In this document: piece by piece, positions 31,746-43,987 of the stretch | Numbering within the stretch: the first letter of the stretch is position 1 | Layout of the letters: every line of letters starts with the position of its first letter | Source: Cepaea nemoralis | Taxonomy: Eukaryota; Mollusca; Gastropoda; Stylommatophora; Helicidae | Assembly (NCBI GenBank): GCA_014155875.1 | Contig: JACEFZ010015070.1 | Coordinates: 62,001-126,000, forward strand | Length of the DNA stretch: 64,000 nt | Direction: 5' to 3' | The notes under the pieces: model-generated | What the model was told of the DNA's origin: nothing | The model's input: only the letters and a program-made list of their open reading frames with translations | The model's database searches: none | Position numbers and translations under genes: made by a program

Positions 31746-33529
31746 AAAGTCTTTACTAACAAAATGTTATACAATGTTAATTGATGAGACAACTGAAGTT
31801 GTATATGTGTGTTGATGAGATAGTTGAAGTTGCATATGTATGTTTATGAAACAGCAGAATATGTATGTTGATAAGACAACTGAAGTTGTGTGTTGAATTA
31901 TATGGCATATAAATATACTGCTGTTGATACAGGCGTATGTTTGTGAGACCACTGTATGTGCATGTCAGGTGGTCAGGCAGCTAAAATATGTGGGTTGAGC
32001 CCAATAAATCTGTATGTGATACAACCGTGAAAGTTGTATGTTGGTGAAACATCAATGGTTTAATGTTGTATGTCAGATGTTGTTAGATGATGTTACACTG
32101 ACATGTTTATGTGTTGTGTGTCAGTAGGTGAGATAGCAATGAGGTAATTTAATACGACACTGTCATTTTTAATTATGTCAACTGTCAGCAGTAGATAATC
32201 CAACCCAGACATGTGTCTTCATGATTGTCGTCAGTACCAGCAGCATCCATTCATGCTGGACGTCTGGGTGTGGAGCCTCCTGTACTAGCATACACTGTTG
32301 TCTGTGAGTAGAAGGATGAGACGGGGAAGAGCTGGTGAGTGGGGGAATTGATCCCTCACTGGTGGGGCAGCCTCTTTTATAGGGAGATGTAGGTCTGGGA
32401 ATGTTGGCTGTGCTCTCGTTGGCCAAAAGTTGTTGTACACAGGCTTAAGTGTGGTTGTTCGTGGACGTTGTTGTACACATGGAAGCTGTAATGTTTGTTT
32501 GTTTGTGTGATTGAGACAGAGACATGTTGATGCTGTTGCACACACACAGGCTTCAATGTATCTGTTTGAATGATTGAGAAAGTGAAAGACAGAGAAATGT
32601 TAATACCTGAAACAGTGATTTGACTGGCTTTTTGATGTATATACACACTTGAATTGTTTTGTGTGGTTGAGACACACAGAGAAATGTTTATGTCTGGGTC
32701 AGTAACTAGCCACTAGTAAGGTTTGCTACTTCAACTAGAAACATAACGTTAATCAGGGGAATGTTGATAATACAACATACAATAGTTGAGTCCTGTTGGC
32801 AAATGGTGACTGCCACATTTCAACATTTACTTACTTTCTGTGATCACAGTCATTACATTTACAACTGGATGCATTTTTCTGTTACTTAATATGTGTACCT
32901 ACTTCAAATGGCCTTGGAAATTGGTGTAAATATTCTTGTTCATTCAACATGTTGCTGTGTTGGTTGTCTTCTTGTGTTACTGCAGACAGGCGCAGTATGC
33001 ATGTATGTGAGAGAGAGAGAGAGACATGAGGGTAACAGAAGTGAGAGAGAGAGAGAGAGGAGGTCATTGTGCCACATAAAGATGCATGTATGCCATTGTA
33101 CTATTTCGTTGTATTGAATTTGTTTGTTTAGTTTGATTTTATTATCAGGTAACACATAATGCAATGACTTTATAACGGTTGCGAAGACCATTGCCCTTAC
33201 TTCTGTCACTTCCCCTAATTAGTGCAAAGGTGGGTGTGTAAGAACTATGTGTACAGAGCTCACCGTCAGCCTGTTATAGTTTACCACACAAACCAGGTGC
33301 CAAGCTGATAAGTTAGCCAAATAGACAGAGAAAATACAGCTTTTGGTGCAGGTTTGGCTTGATTTCCCTTTACACTAGGGATGACTTTGTCACTGAATCA
33401 GTTAATACACTGAACTTAAGAGATGATTTATGCAGACACAATTGTCGAGTCTTACACCAGTTGTTTGGGAGAGGGGACAGGAGAAGGAGCAGGGATCGTG
33501 TATAAATTATTGATGAGATTATAGAAACC
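31746..33529. other. Unassigned sequence, AT-rich, with small repeats
   Basis: Weak repetition of GTTGATGAGACAACTGAAG at 31780-31890 and a GA microsatellite at 33007-33060. No exon or element recognised. Confidence 0.45.
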
Positions 33530-33910
33530 TCTGCTATGAGTTATACATATAGTGGAAGAGAAATGTTGTGTCAGCCATACATGAAATGGAAGAGAAATTA
33601 GGTGTAATTTATACATTTAGTGGAAGAGAAATGTTGTGTCAGTCATACATGAAATGGAAGAGAAATTAGGTGTCATTTATACATATAGTGGAAGAGAAAT
33701 GTTGTATCAGTCATACATGAAATGGAAGAGAAATTAGGTGTCATTTATACATATAGTGGAAGAGAAATGTTTTCTGTCAGCCATACATGAAATGGAAGAG
33801 AAATTAAGTGTCAGTCATACATGAAATGGAAAAGACATCTTGTGTCAGCCTATACATGATAGGTGAAGAGACATCTTGTGTCAGTTATACATGTGGTGGA
33901 AGAGAAGTCT
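33530..33910. repeat. 68-bp tandem repeat, about five units
   Basis: AGTGGAAGAGAAATGTTGTG recurs at 33551, 33619 and 33687 with ATACATGAAATGGAAGAGAA between; later units are shortened. Confidence 0.9.
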
Positions 33911-34460
33911 TGTGTCTGGTATGCATGAGATGGAACATATGTCCTCATAAATTAAGTACACTGTTTTAAATGTATTCATTTTGTTTTCAAATCACAGACA
34001 CATTGTCAACAATGTTTTGTTTCACAGAATTTGTTTTCCGCCAATTCTAGTCAGTTCATTGTTTTCACCGAGAATTTAAATGTGGCCATCTGTTATTGTA
34101 ATGAGCACAAGTTGTATCTTGTTTAACATTTGTAGGTTATTATTGGGTTACATTATGTCATCATGTCATTTGGTGATTCCTCTATGACGTATGATGTATG
34201 ATTGACTCGTATTCCTCATAAGTCGCAAACACCGCGTCTTGTGTCTTCTTCCTGTGAACATCTGGTCTGAAATATGGCTAATGCAAAGACAACTTCTAGG
34301 GTTGCGGTGGTTGGTTTTTCTGGGACTTTGTAATAGAAACAATGAAGCTTTGTGTGCAAAACCTCAAGGGATTGAAAGAGTTCACTGATATTTGAGACAT
34401 CTCTGTCTGTTCTGTGTCCTGTCCTGTGAATAGGGATGTTTGTGACTGCCCAGTAGAGCC
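33911..34460. other. Unassigned sequence
   Basis: Nothing recognisable; a short open frame on the minus strand merely runs on from the 46-bp repeat. Confidence 0.4.
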
Positions 34461-34464
34461 GTCG

Positions 34465-34770
34465 CATGTCTCCAGCTGTGCAGCCATTCATCTTTGTAGT
34501 AGAGCCGTCCCATGTCTCCAGCTGTGCAGCCATTCATCTTTGTAGTAGAGCCGTCCCATGTCTACAGCTGTGCAGCCATTCATCTTTGTAGTAGAGCCGT
34601 CCCATGTCTACAGCTGTGCAGCCATTCATCTTTGTAGTAGAGCCGTCCCATGTCTACAGCTGTGCAGCCATTCATCTTTGTAGTAGAGCCGTCCCATGTC
34701 TACAGCTGTGCAGCCATTCATCTTTGTAGTAGAGCCGTCCCATGTCTCCAGCTGTGCAGCCATTCATCAA
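34465..34770. repeat. 46-bp tandem repeat, about 6.5 units
   Basis: Near-identical 46-bp units with GCAGCCATTCATCTTTGTAG and AGAGCCGTCCCATGTCTACA (or CTCCA). First and last units carry CTCCA and middle ones CTACA, consistent with growth from the middle. Confidence 0.93.
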
Positions 34771-35785
34771 TACTGAGAAGTGTACAACTACAGTTCTGAC
34801 ACATGGCAGGGTGCTGGTGTGTCTTAAACCTACCCTTTATCCTGTCTCATGATATTCTCTCGGTCTGACATGGTAATTTGATCAACATACTGATGTCCCA
34901 CAAATACTGTTCTAGTTCATCTTTGTCTTTAGATCAACACATGCAGAAGGACTGGTTGGTGCTTACAGCATAACATAATAGACTCGGCACAGAAAGAGGT
35001 CGCAGAGCACACGCGTAATCTTCAGTGATGTGTCCTCTTGTCTGGTCTTGCTGCCCACACCGACCTACTTATATCTGTACTTCTCTGATAACTCGAGACA
35101 GTCATTGACAACAGATCAGTGGTTTCCAGGTGGGGGTGGTAGATACATCCATGGGGCTGTGAGATTTTGGATGTGCATGAGACTGGACACCACAAGAGGC
35201 AACTATGTCCATGGAGGGAAGAGTGTGGCAGCTCAGAAATGTGTTGAGACTACTGGTTGAAATATTTCTTCCCCTGTCACTGTAATGAGTTATGTCATCC
35301 ACCGACATCTTTTTCCATCGCTAATAATTGTGTTTTTTTTATTATTGTGACAGATATTGTCATATCTGTTGTTGCTTGTCGTGTGTATCATATTGCAAGC
35401 TAAATGAGACATTTCCATGTCTGTTGTATGTCATATTGTAAGCTAAATGAATATTGTCATGTCTAATTTTTGTTCGGCCCACTTCAAATGTTACTGTGGT
35501 TTCATCAATCATTCTCATTCCTGCCAATGTTGTACTCAATCCATTCCGTGTATCCATTGTGTATAGCAGCATCTGTACATATTTTGATGACACCTACATA
35601 TAATTTGCTCATGCATATTGTTACAGTCAGTGAGTCTTATGTTCTATTTATAATTTTCTCAAGGGTTCTCAACTTTTGTGTTTACCACAAACCACTTCTG
35701 GGCAATGTATACCTTTCTTATCACTCTTCTGCTGGAAATGATATATGTGGACTGTATAAATTGACTGTCTCTCTCTTCCCCCCTT

Positions 35786-35820
<35 letters not shown>

Positions 35821-36069
35821 GAGTTGGAACTGAAATAGTGTACTACGTGGACTGTATAAATTGACTATCACACACACACAGAGCTGGGAGAGTAGTGAAG
35901 TCTATACAGATCTAGCTTGTGTCAGAGCTAGCACAATGGTCAGTGATGTCAAGTTTCTAGCAGCAGAATAAGGTTTGCATACTGATCAACAACTGACGAT
36001 CTGAGTGGGCAGAATGGAGCAGCCCTTCAGGTCTATGAGCAGGCCCGCCAGTCAACATAGAACTGGTAC
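34771..36069. other. Unassigned sequence with CT/CA microsatellite
   Basis: A CTCTCT-CACACA microsatellite occupies about 35770-35822, and a 40-bp segment around TGGACTGTATAAATTGACT is repeated at 35749 and 35847. No exon recognised. Confidence 0.5.
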
Positions 36070-36167
36070 AGTTAGACCAGTGGTTCTCATCCTTTTTTGT
36101 TCCATGCACCCCTTCATCATATGTTCAGAATGTCATCCCCCCCTCCTTGAGAACTACTGAGTTAGAC
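36070..36167. mobile_element. Very short hAT-type MITE with 8-bp target duplication
   Basis: The 82-bp element 36078-36159 starts CAGTGGTTCTCATCCTTTTT and ends TTGAGAACTACTG, inverted termini of the hAT type. It is flanked by AGTTAGAC on both sides (36070-36077 and 36160-36167). Its inner sequence CCATGCACCCCTTCATCATA matches the left part of the 42615 element. No coding capacity. Confidence 0.88.
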
Positions 36168-36439
36168 AGTGATGGGTGTGTCATGCAGGGGTTGGAGCAT
36201 CTGTGGGCATGACTAGGGATGCAGTGATCATAGTTAGCACTAACTGACATTGATAACAGATCCTAGAAACTGCTCGTGTCGTGTTATTCAGTTTGGGGGG
36301 ACCATTACAAAGTTTATGATCGGGTATCCAGTGTGTGTGTGACACCTCCCTGCTTGGGAACTTGGCCAGTACCATGGCTGGACCACTTTGAGAAGTACTG
36401 GTCTCAAGTGTTGTCAGACATGAATAGGGCCAGATGGTT

Positions 36440-36605
36440 ATACAGTGATGCCCTGTTACAGCAATGCCCTGTTACAGCAATGCCCTGTTACAGCGATGTC
36501 CTGTTACAGTGCTGTCCTGTTACAGCGCTGTCCTGTTACAGTGATGTCCTGTTACAGCAATGTCCTGTTACAGCGATGCCCTGTTACAGCGATGCCAGAT
36601 GCTTG
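36440..36605. repeat. 15-bp tandem repeat, about 10 units
   Basis: CCTGTTACAGCAATG / CCTGTTACAGCGATG units in perfect 15-bp register; the resulting open frame is compositional. Confidence 0.9.
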
Positions 36606-37302
36606 TTGAATCAGTGGCTGTTTCAGTAACATGACCCAGATATGCAATATCTGTATAGTGTTAAATGACCATTGCTGATGGCCGGGTGTGTTGTTCCCTG
36701 TGGTGTATAGAACTACCCTAGTCGGCTAACTCTGTACAGTGTTGCAGTCTATGAGACATTATATCCCATCAGTTTTGTTTAGAATGCCTTGCCTCATAGG
36801 TTTTGTACCTGTGCCTGGAGATGTCATAAGCTGGCACCAAAATCACCCTGCCAGCCGTGCATGCTCGTCAATGCTGCTTACAGTTGCCAGTGACGTTCCT
36901 CCACCTGAAGGCTACACTGGGAGAGTTGCTGCTGTGATCAGTGTGCAGAGAGGAATCTGTGGCTTGCCCTGGCAGATGTGGTGGTAGCTGGACAGTGAGT
37001 GGAGCACACACACAGACAGGACCTGGGGGGGGGGACATCTGTAGTGGCTGTACGTCTAGAGTGGATTGCCTTGTTGTGGTGAATGTTGTAGACTGATCGT
37101 GTTGTCGTTGTTTGTTTGTTTATGTTGAAATTATAACACATGATGACCACCTCCTCCTCCCACTGTAACTGCTGAGGACAGATAACTGATACCATGTTGT
37201 AAATATCTAACAGTAACATTATGCCATGTTGTAAATATCTAACAGTAACATTATGTAAATATCTACGCGTGACATTATGTTATGTTTGGTTTTTATCTTC
37301 AG
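36606..37302. other. Unassigned sequence, 31-bp triplicate at the end
   Basis: TGTTGTAAATATCTAACAGT occurs twice and in part a third time at 37194-37270. A possible exon around 36889-36990 (after CTTACAG) could not be joined in phase with the downstream exon, so it is not called. Confidence 0.4.
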
Positions 37303-37328
37303 TGGATGAGCCACAATGGGTTAACAAA
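37303..37328 (+). CDS. Candidate small internal exon, unknown gene
   Basis: A 26-nt segment between a good acceptor (GGTTTTTATCTTCAG, ending 37302) and a good donor (GTGAGT from 37329). Read with an incoming phase of 1 it encodes DEPQWVNK and ends in phase 0. The next candidate exon at 38049 starts in phase 0. Upstream exons were not found. The protein is not recognised. Confidence 0.45.
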
Positions 37329-38048
37329 GTGAGTGTACCAGTATTTCATCTCATCATCGCCTCCTGTAGCACACTCACTTCGATCAATCGTTTCCTCCGG
37401 CTGCATCCTGGCTAGTGCATTGTTAACTACTGCCATCATACCCCCCACCCCACCCAATCCCAAACACTCATATTGTTGTTGGTAGGTTGTCTCAGTTTAA
37501 ATGGTACCATTATTTCTTGTTATGGTTTTTGACCTTGTGAATCTAATATTAGAATCATGTGAATCTAGCACCAGGGCCTTGTAAATCTAATGTATTGGAA
37601 GCTGGTGAAGCTGGTATTAGGACTTTATGATTGTTTGAGAGGTACCATTTCTGAAGCATGTGTTTGTGTGTGTTGTTGTATATAAATGTGTACATACTGT
37701 AACATTGTGTGAAAGTGTCATCCTGTGTGTGTATACATGATGGACACATAATTCCTCTGTCAGAGTATATATCTCTTTATAGCAGCATAGATTGTATTAC
37801 AAGTTGACATTGTTGGTTTGTTGCATTTATGTTTCATTGATTCCTGTATTTGTGGAGTGCCCTGCTGCGAGATGGTGTGCCTGCTCCGTCAAGATGTTTG
37901 CTTGGAGTTTAGCCTGTTGTCCTGGTTTGTTTCTTCACATGTGTCTGATTCCAATTCCCAATCTGCTGAAATAAATACAACCACACTCAGTGATGATTGT
38001 ACCTTTGTTTGTTTGTTTCTTTCGTACAGCTGATTCTTTTTACTGTAG

Positions 38049-38141
38049 GTGAAAGAGGTTCAGATAAAAAGGAAGCGTAGAACTAAATCAGGCGAGGATG
38101 ATCAATATTTTGTATCCTTATTAAGAGAAGAAACGAACTGA
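38049..38141 (+). CDS. Candidate terminal exon, unknown gene
   Basis: After a pyrimidine-rich acceptor (TTCTTTTTACTGTAG) an open frame reads VKEVQIKRKRRTKSGEDDQY, FVSLLREETN and a TGA at 38139-38141. The basic cluster KRKRRTK could be a nuclear-localisation-type patch (inference). Phase agrees with the 37303 exon. Alternatively, the true exon ends earlier and the stop belongs to an intron. Confidence 0.45.
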   Translation: MKEVQIKRKRRTKSGEDDQYFVSLLREETN

Positions 38142-38436
38142 GACGTATTGCAAAAAACTTACATTATTCATGACAAATTGCAAAACAGGAGGACATCGAG
38201 AGAATTTCCCGACGACCTTGTATCAGGGCATACTATATCAGTACATGAATTAATCCGTTTGTTTGGAGCACAGAGACATGTGAAAGCATCATCTCAAACA
38301 CCTGTTGGCAAAGGCATATGATGATAGCTTGTGCATGAGCCCGTGCTATAAGGACTATATCAAATAATTTCATTCATTTGGGCATGGAAATATCATTCAC
38401 AACAATGAATTCCCTTATTGAATTTAAACACAGAAG

Positions 38437-38590
38437 TCACAAACAATAGATTGCACGATTTGGCATATTCTGATGCATCTTGTCAGGTGCATACTGCAGA
38501 ATTATATAACATCTGAAGTGAATATATGAATCAAATTCTGGCTTAAACACATAACACACATAATCGCTGAATACTGGTCGAATGTGCAGG
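38437..38590 (-). mobile_element. Penelope-like element 3' fragment with decayed hammerhead-like core
   Basis: CACAAACAATAGATTGCACG here is identical to the end of the Penelope-like left arm (about 59468-59487). On the minus strand TGCAC / CTGACAA ... GTGCA parallels the hammerhead-like motif of the arms, with a perfect five-pair stem I but a damaged core. Downstream sequence resembles the fragments at 54745 and 3150. Confidence 0.65.
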
Positions 38591-39824
38591 TAACAATATA
38601 TATAACAATGAATATAAAACCTGCCAGGGAATATCTCCCATCCAGGCTGATTTCCAACCAGTCTGCGTCTGCTGTGCTACATCCTGACCTGGTTATATCC
38701 TGATATTCCTCTGCAGATGTGAAGTTTCAGTACCTGTCTTGCACGCCCCGTGGTTTCTTAGCTGCAAGAGGAGAAGGAGAGTTCTTTCTGCAACACGGCC
38801 CTATAGGGATGGTACTTTGGTACTGGGTTGGGTTAACATCTCTAGACACAGACATCACCGTGATAAATGCAAGCCTGGAATATTAGACAGCCTCAATGCC
38901 ATTCTATCAACTTAAACAATTAAAACTCAGTCTTCTGGAGGATTTCTAACTAAGCAAAGTAAATGAAACAAAGACAATAAAAACAATTCACACTATTGTC
39001 TATTGCAGTCATAGGTGTAATAGTCTGTTTGTGTATGTGTGGTTTTATAATAATATTTGTTATAACAATGAGATGTTAGATTCCTTTCACGTTGTCCTCC
39101 TGTTCTCTTGTTTCATTTTTATGAACAATTTATAGTAAAGTTTACTCTATCACTGGCTTCGGAAAATCTTACCTCTAGTACAGTGTGTCACAAAATGTTA
39201 CCTCTAGTTAAAATGTCCACCACTAACTCGAACAGACCTGGAAAAAAATCATGGTGTGGATATTTACACACTAAGGAGACTGAAAATGGTATATTCCCCT
39301 CTGATCCTAGGGTAGTAAATCAGGCGTCTAGTCTTTTCTGATAAGGACAAAAGTCTTCTTGGTCCCATGTCTACGTTAAAGTTGCTCGTCAATTGGTGGA
39401 AATGTAAAAGAGTAGGCCTATATTCACCTCAGATCTTACCCACAGAAAGAGTATTTATAACGTATAATTCAGATTTACATACATTTGGGTCATCTTTCAT
39501 GCACACTGTTAAGATTCTCCTTATGTGATATTAAGGAGGAAACTACAAAGCTTATGGAGATATCCGTGTACAGTGAACGTCATGTTTACTAACTCACAGA
39601 CAGCTTGCTGGGTGTCCGGTGCGTCTAAGTGCTGCAACTCCTTGAGACGCTATCTTCTAATGACTTCTTACATGACCAAGCCCAGAATACAGAAGCTACA
39701 AAGGCACAGAGCATGAACCAAGTCTTGTCTGATGTGTGCCACATTCACATGTGACAGTGACGAGTCCGTGCCCAACCACATTCACATTTGACAGTGCTGA
39801 GTATGTGCCTCTGGTAGATGGGTA
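38591..39824. other. Unassigned sequence
   Basis: AT-rich, no array, no recognisable coding segment. Confidence 0.45.
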
Positions 39825-41650
39825 CACAAACATATGACTGTCGGGTAGGTGGGTACACAAACATATCACTGCCCGATAGATGGGTACACAAAGATATGAC
39901 TGTTGGATAGATGGGTACACAAACATATGACTGTCGGGTAGGTGGTTACACAAACATATGACTGTCTGATAGATGGGTACACAAACATATGACTGTCAGG
40001 TAGATTGGTAGACAAACATATGACTGTTGGGTAGATGGGTACACAAACATGTGACTGTTGGGTAGATGGGTACACAAAAATGTGACTGTCTGATAGATGG
40101 GTACACAAACATGTGATTGTTGGATAGATGGGTACACAAACATATGACTGTTGGGTAGATGGGTACACAAACATGTGACTGTCTGATAGATGGGTACACA
40201 AACATGTGATTGTTGGATAGATGGGTACACAAACATATGACTGTTGGATAGATGGGTACACAAACATATGACTGTTGGGTAGATGGGTACACAAACATGT
40301 GACTGTCTGATAGATGGGTACACAAACATGTGAATGTCTGATAGATGGGTACACAAACATATGACTGTTGGGTAGATGGGTACACAAACATATGACTGTT
40401 GGATAGATGGGTACACAAACATATGACTGTTGGATAGATGGGTACACAAACATATGACTGTCTGATAGATGGGTACACAAACATGTGATTGTTGGGTAGA
40501 TGGGTACACAAACATATGAGTGTTGGATAGATGGGTACACAAACATGTGATTGTTGGATAGATGGGTACACAAACATATGACTGTCTGATAGATGGGTAC
40601 ACAAACATATGACTGTCTGATAGATGGGTACACAAACATGTGATTGTTGGATAGATGGGTACACAAACATATGACTGTCTGATAGATGGGTACACAAACA
40701 TGTGATTGTCTGATAGATGGGTACACAAACATATGACTGTCTGATAGATGGGTACACAAACATATGACTGTCTGATAGATGGGTCCACAAACATGTGACT
40801 GTCTGATAAATGGGTACACAAACATATGACTGTTGAATAGATGGGTACACAAACATATGACTGTCTGATAGATGGGTCCACAAACATGTGACTGTCTGAT
40901 AAATGGGTACACAAACATATGACTGTTGGATAGATGGATACACAAACATGTGACTGTCTGATAGATGGGTACACAAACATGTGACTGTTGGATAGATGGG
41001 TACACAAACATATGACTGTCTGTTAGATGGGTACACAAACATATGACTGTCTGATAGATGGGTATACAAACATGTGACTGTCTGATAGATGGGTACACAA
41101 ACATATGACTGTCTGATAGATGGGTACACAAACATATGACTGTTGGGTAGATGGGTACACAAACATATGACTGTTGGGTAGATGGGTACACAAACATATG
41201 ACTGTCTGATAGATGGGTACACAAACATATGACTGTTGGATAGATGGGTACACAAACATGTGACTGTTGGGTAGATGGGTACACAAACATATGATTGTTG
41301 GATAGATGGGTACACAAACATATGACTGTCTGATAGATGGGTACACAAACATATGACTGTCTGATAGATGGGTACACAAACATATGACTGTCTGATAGAT
41401 GGGTACACAAACATATGACTTTTGGGTAGATGGGTACACAAACATATGACTGTCTGATAGATGGGTACACAAACATGTGACTATCTGATAGATGGGTACA
41501 CAAACATATGACTGTCTGATAGATGGGTACACAAACATATGACTGTTGGGTAGATGGGTACACAAACATGTGACTGTCTGATAGATGGGTACACAAACAT
41601 GTGACTGTTGGATAGATGGGTACACAAACATTTGACTGTTGGGTAAATGG
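39825..41650. repeat. 31-bp minisatellite, about 59 units
   Basis: Units contain GATAGATGGGTACACAAACA and TATGACTGTC or TGTGACTGTT. Because 31 is not a multiple of three and the unit has no minus-strand stop, all three minus frames are open for 350-640 codons with a 31-residue cycle (YPSIRQSHVCVPIYQTV type). Variation is spread over all codon positions, which argues against coding. Confidence 0.95.
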
Positions 41651-42614
41651 GTTCACAAACAGACAGACAAAAAGACTGACAGGCGGGCATATAGACAGAC
41701 ATCCAGGCAGAAAGATAGACACACAGGCAGATAGATGAGCATAGAAAGACAAACAGATAGACATGCAGGCATAGACAAATAGATAAACAGACAAATAGAT
41801 TAGTTAGGGACATAAATAGAGAGACAGATGGGTGGATGGATGACTGGCTGGCTGATGGATGAATGAATTGATGATAAATAGAAGACAACAGATAGATAGG
41901 TAGGTATATCATAAACTATATGAATTTACAAGTGACAGAATACACGAAAGGGAAGACATGTAGACACACATGACCACCGATGCCACACGGCATGGACTAT
42001 AACAAGAATTGACAAAAGAACTACAAATATTAACACACAAATGTAAATCTGAGAATTATACAGTTATGCGATGATCAATGCAGACTTAGTTCTACACAAG
42101 AATCTAAAATTTACACCCAAATCATAACCTAAAGATCAGTTTATCATGATCACTCATCATCTGCTACCACTCAATCTAAAAACATGAACATTATGCCAGA
42201 CAAATATGTGACATATGTCATAAAACTCCGTCTTCGTCCACAATATGAAAGTTCGCAGGCAAGTTTATGTTGAGCTGGCATGCCTGTTTAAATTGTTTAT
42301 TCTTGGACACCTTGTGACACTTGGCACTCCCTGCTGATAATAATTTTGGGTTGTACCATCGGAAAGGGTGAGTCTCGTGCATGGTAGAGGAGCGCTCGCG
42401 TCCACACAGTGGAGACAGACGAAGTTCGTTCTGGCTGGTGGATCGAGTGTCTGTATAAATGAAAACTGATCTGTGGATGTATAGAAATCTGCTTGATGAA
42501 AACTGGTACAAACATAAAATAGTTGTCATAATCCATATTTAACATTATGTCAGTTTATTAATATCACGTCTAGCTTGACGCTTGGGTTAGGGATCGATAC
42601 GGGTTTGTTTAGAA
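41651..42614. other. GACA-rich edge and unassigned sequence
   Basis: 41660-41900 is an irregular AGACAGACA / GATAGATAG-rich stretch adjoining the 31-bp array. The remainder shows nothing recognisable. Confidence 0.5.
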
Positions 42615-42975
42615 CAGTGGTTATCAACCTTTTTTGGTCCATGCACCCCTTCACCATATGTTCAGAATGTCATTCTCCCCGACCCCTTTTCGTATTTCCT
42701 CCCTATAAATCCCGCCCCCCCCCCCAACACTGTATACGTTAAAGTGGAAGCTAAATTTAATAACACATACTAGAACAAGCCTAGACGTCTACATAAAACT
42801 ACTTATGTTATAAAATTAATTTCAGAAGGGTGAGAAGTACAGAACGGTAACGTATGGAGGGGAAAACAATATCAAGTAATCGGTTCTTGTATTAACACGA
42901 TCTTGAAATAATCTTAATATTCCCCGGAATTCCCCACTAGTTGAGAACCACCGGTTGAGAACCACTGGTTTAGAA
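42607..42975. mobile_element. hAT-type MITE with 8-bp target duplication
   Basis: The 353-bp element 42615-42967 starts CAGTGGTTATCAACCTTTTT and ends GGTTGAGAACCACTG. A second inward GTTGAGAACCACCG lies beside the right terminus. Perfect 8-bp duplications GTTTAGAA flank it (42607-42614 and 42968-42975). The left 80 bp match the 36078 element. It is non-coding and would need a hAT transposase in trans. Confidence 0.92.
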
Positions 42976-43020
42976 CAAGTGGGAAGATAACATCAAGAGA
43001 TGGGCGAGATAATATCTGTG

Positions 43021-43168
43021 AGAATGTATTTTTAATGACTGGAGTTTTTGAAACTATTCCCTGTTCAAGTTTTGTATTTACCTTTTATGTTGCATGAGTT
43101 CACAGACGGTAAATACAAAACTTGGAACGGCAATATTTGCAAACACCCCACAGTCATTAAAAATGCAC
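43021..43168. repeat. Long imperfect hairpin, arms of about 60 bp
   Basis: CAAGTTTTGTATTTACC at 43067-43083 is perfectly complementary to GGTAAATACAAAACTTG at 43109-43125. The pairing continues outward with mismatches to ATTTTTAATGACTG (about 43028) and CAGTCATTAAAAATG (about 43151). The loop is about 25 nt. A 66-codon open frame crosses the right arm with no recognisable motif. Confidence 0.85.
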
Positions 43169-43987
43169 CCTATACAATCAAGGTGAGAGAAGGCAGTGTT
43201 GGAGATCCAATGCAGCCAATCTTCATTGTGGAGATGACACCTGATTGATTGACGGGTGTTGTGTCTGGAGCAACTGAGTGAATACACTATGGGTTGGTTA
43301 ATGGGACATGACTGTCATTTAGTCCTGTGGAGAAATAGTTGTAGAAAAGTTGCGGCAGCAAAATCAATCGAGGACGGACGGTTGGCAAGTCAACTTTACT
43401 AAGCTGAAGTTCCATCTGAGACTGGTACAATAGAGAACCGATTGAGTTTTTAATGAAGCAGCTTTTTGAACTTGAGATTAATCCTGGTACCCTCTGTTGA
43501 CCTGGGAGTCGTAGTTAATGTTTTATAATCCCCAAAGTTACCTTTGATGTTGACAAAATGACTGTTCGATACACTTATGCCACAGAAAGGGAAGCAACTT
43601 GGTCAGCTGCTTACCTGTGATCATACAGACTCTGAGATTGTCTGCCTTGTGTCCGGACGTGCTTGTAATCTTGCACACTCACAGAGCGGTTGCTCTTTCT
43701 CTTCCACTTTCTGTAATCATGAAAACTCGGGGTTCGGACCCTGTCCGGCACAAATGTGTAGCGGGAATCAGACAACGGAGATGTGGAATCTGACAACAAA
43801 ATAAGTATGTTTGTTGATTATTGGTTTCCTCATATTACTTCTCAAGTTGATCAACTGACAATAAAATCAGAAATTTGATAGGCAGGCACAACACACCACA
43901 GGGGATTCCTTAAGAGACAACAAATTAACCGTTTGGGCCATCTTGTGAGAATGACACCCGATCATTCTACCGACAAGAGCATTACAA
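43169..43987. other. Unassigned sequence
   Basis: Contains GGGGTTCGGACCC at about 43730, B-box-like, but no matching A box in register, so no tRNA or SINE is called. Confidence 0.4.

Noticed and set aside
36889..36990. Exon after CTTACAG reading VASDVPPPEGYTGRVAAVIS
   Set aside because: No donor joins it in phase with the 37303 candidate exon; other frames fit a donor but then conflict with the next exon.
39866..41794. Long minus-strand frames (642, 481 and 353 codons)
   Set aside because: All three frames are open because the 31-bp unit has no stops in that orientation; the peptide merely cycles through the repeat, and no start, splice or codon signal supports coding.
43048..43248. 66-codon plus-strand frame
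   Set aside because: Protein-like in places but overlaps the hairpin arm and lacks splice or promoter support; reported only as part of the hairpin finding.
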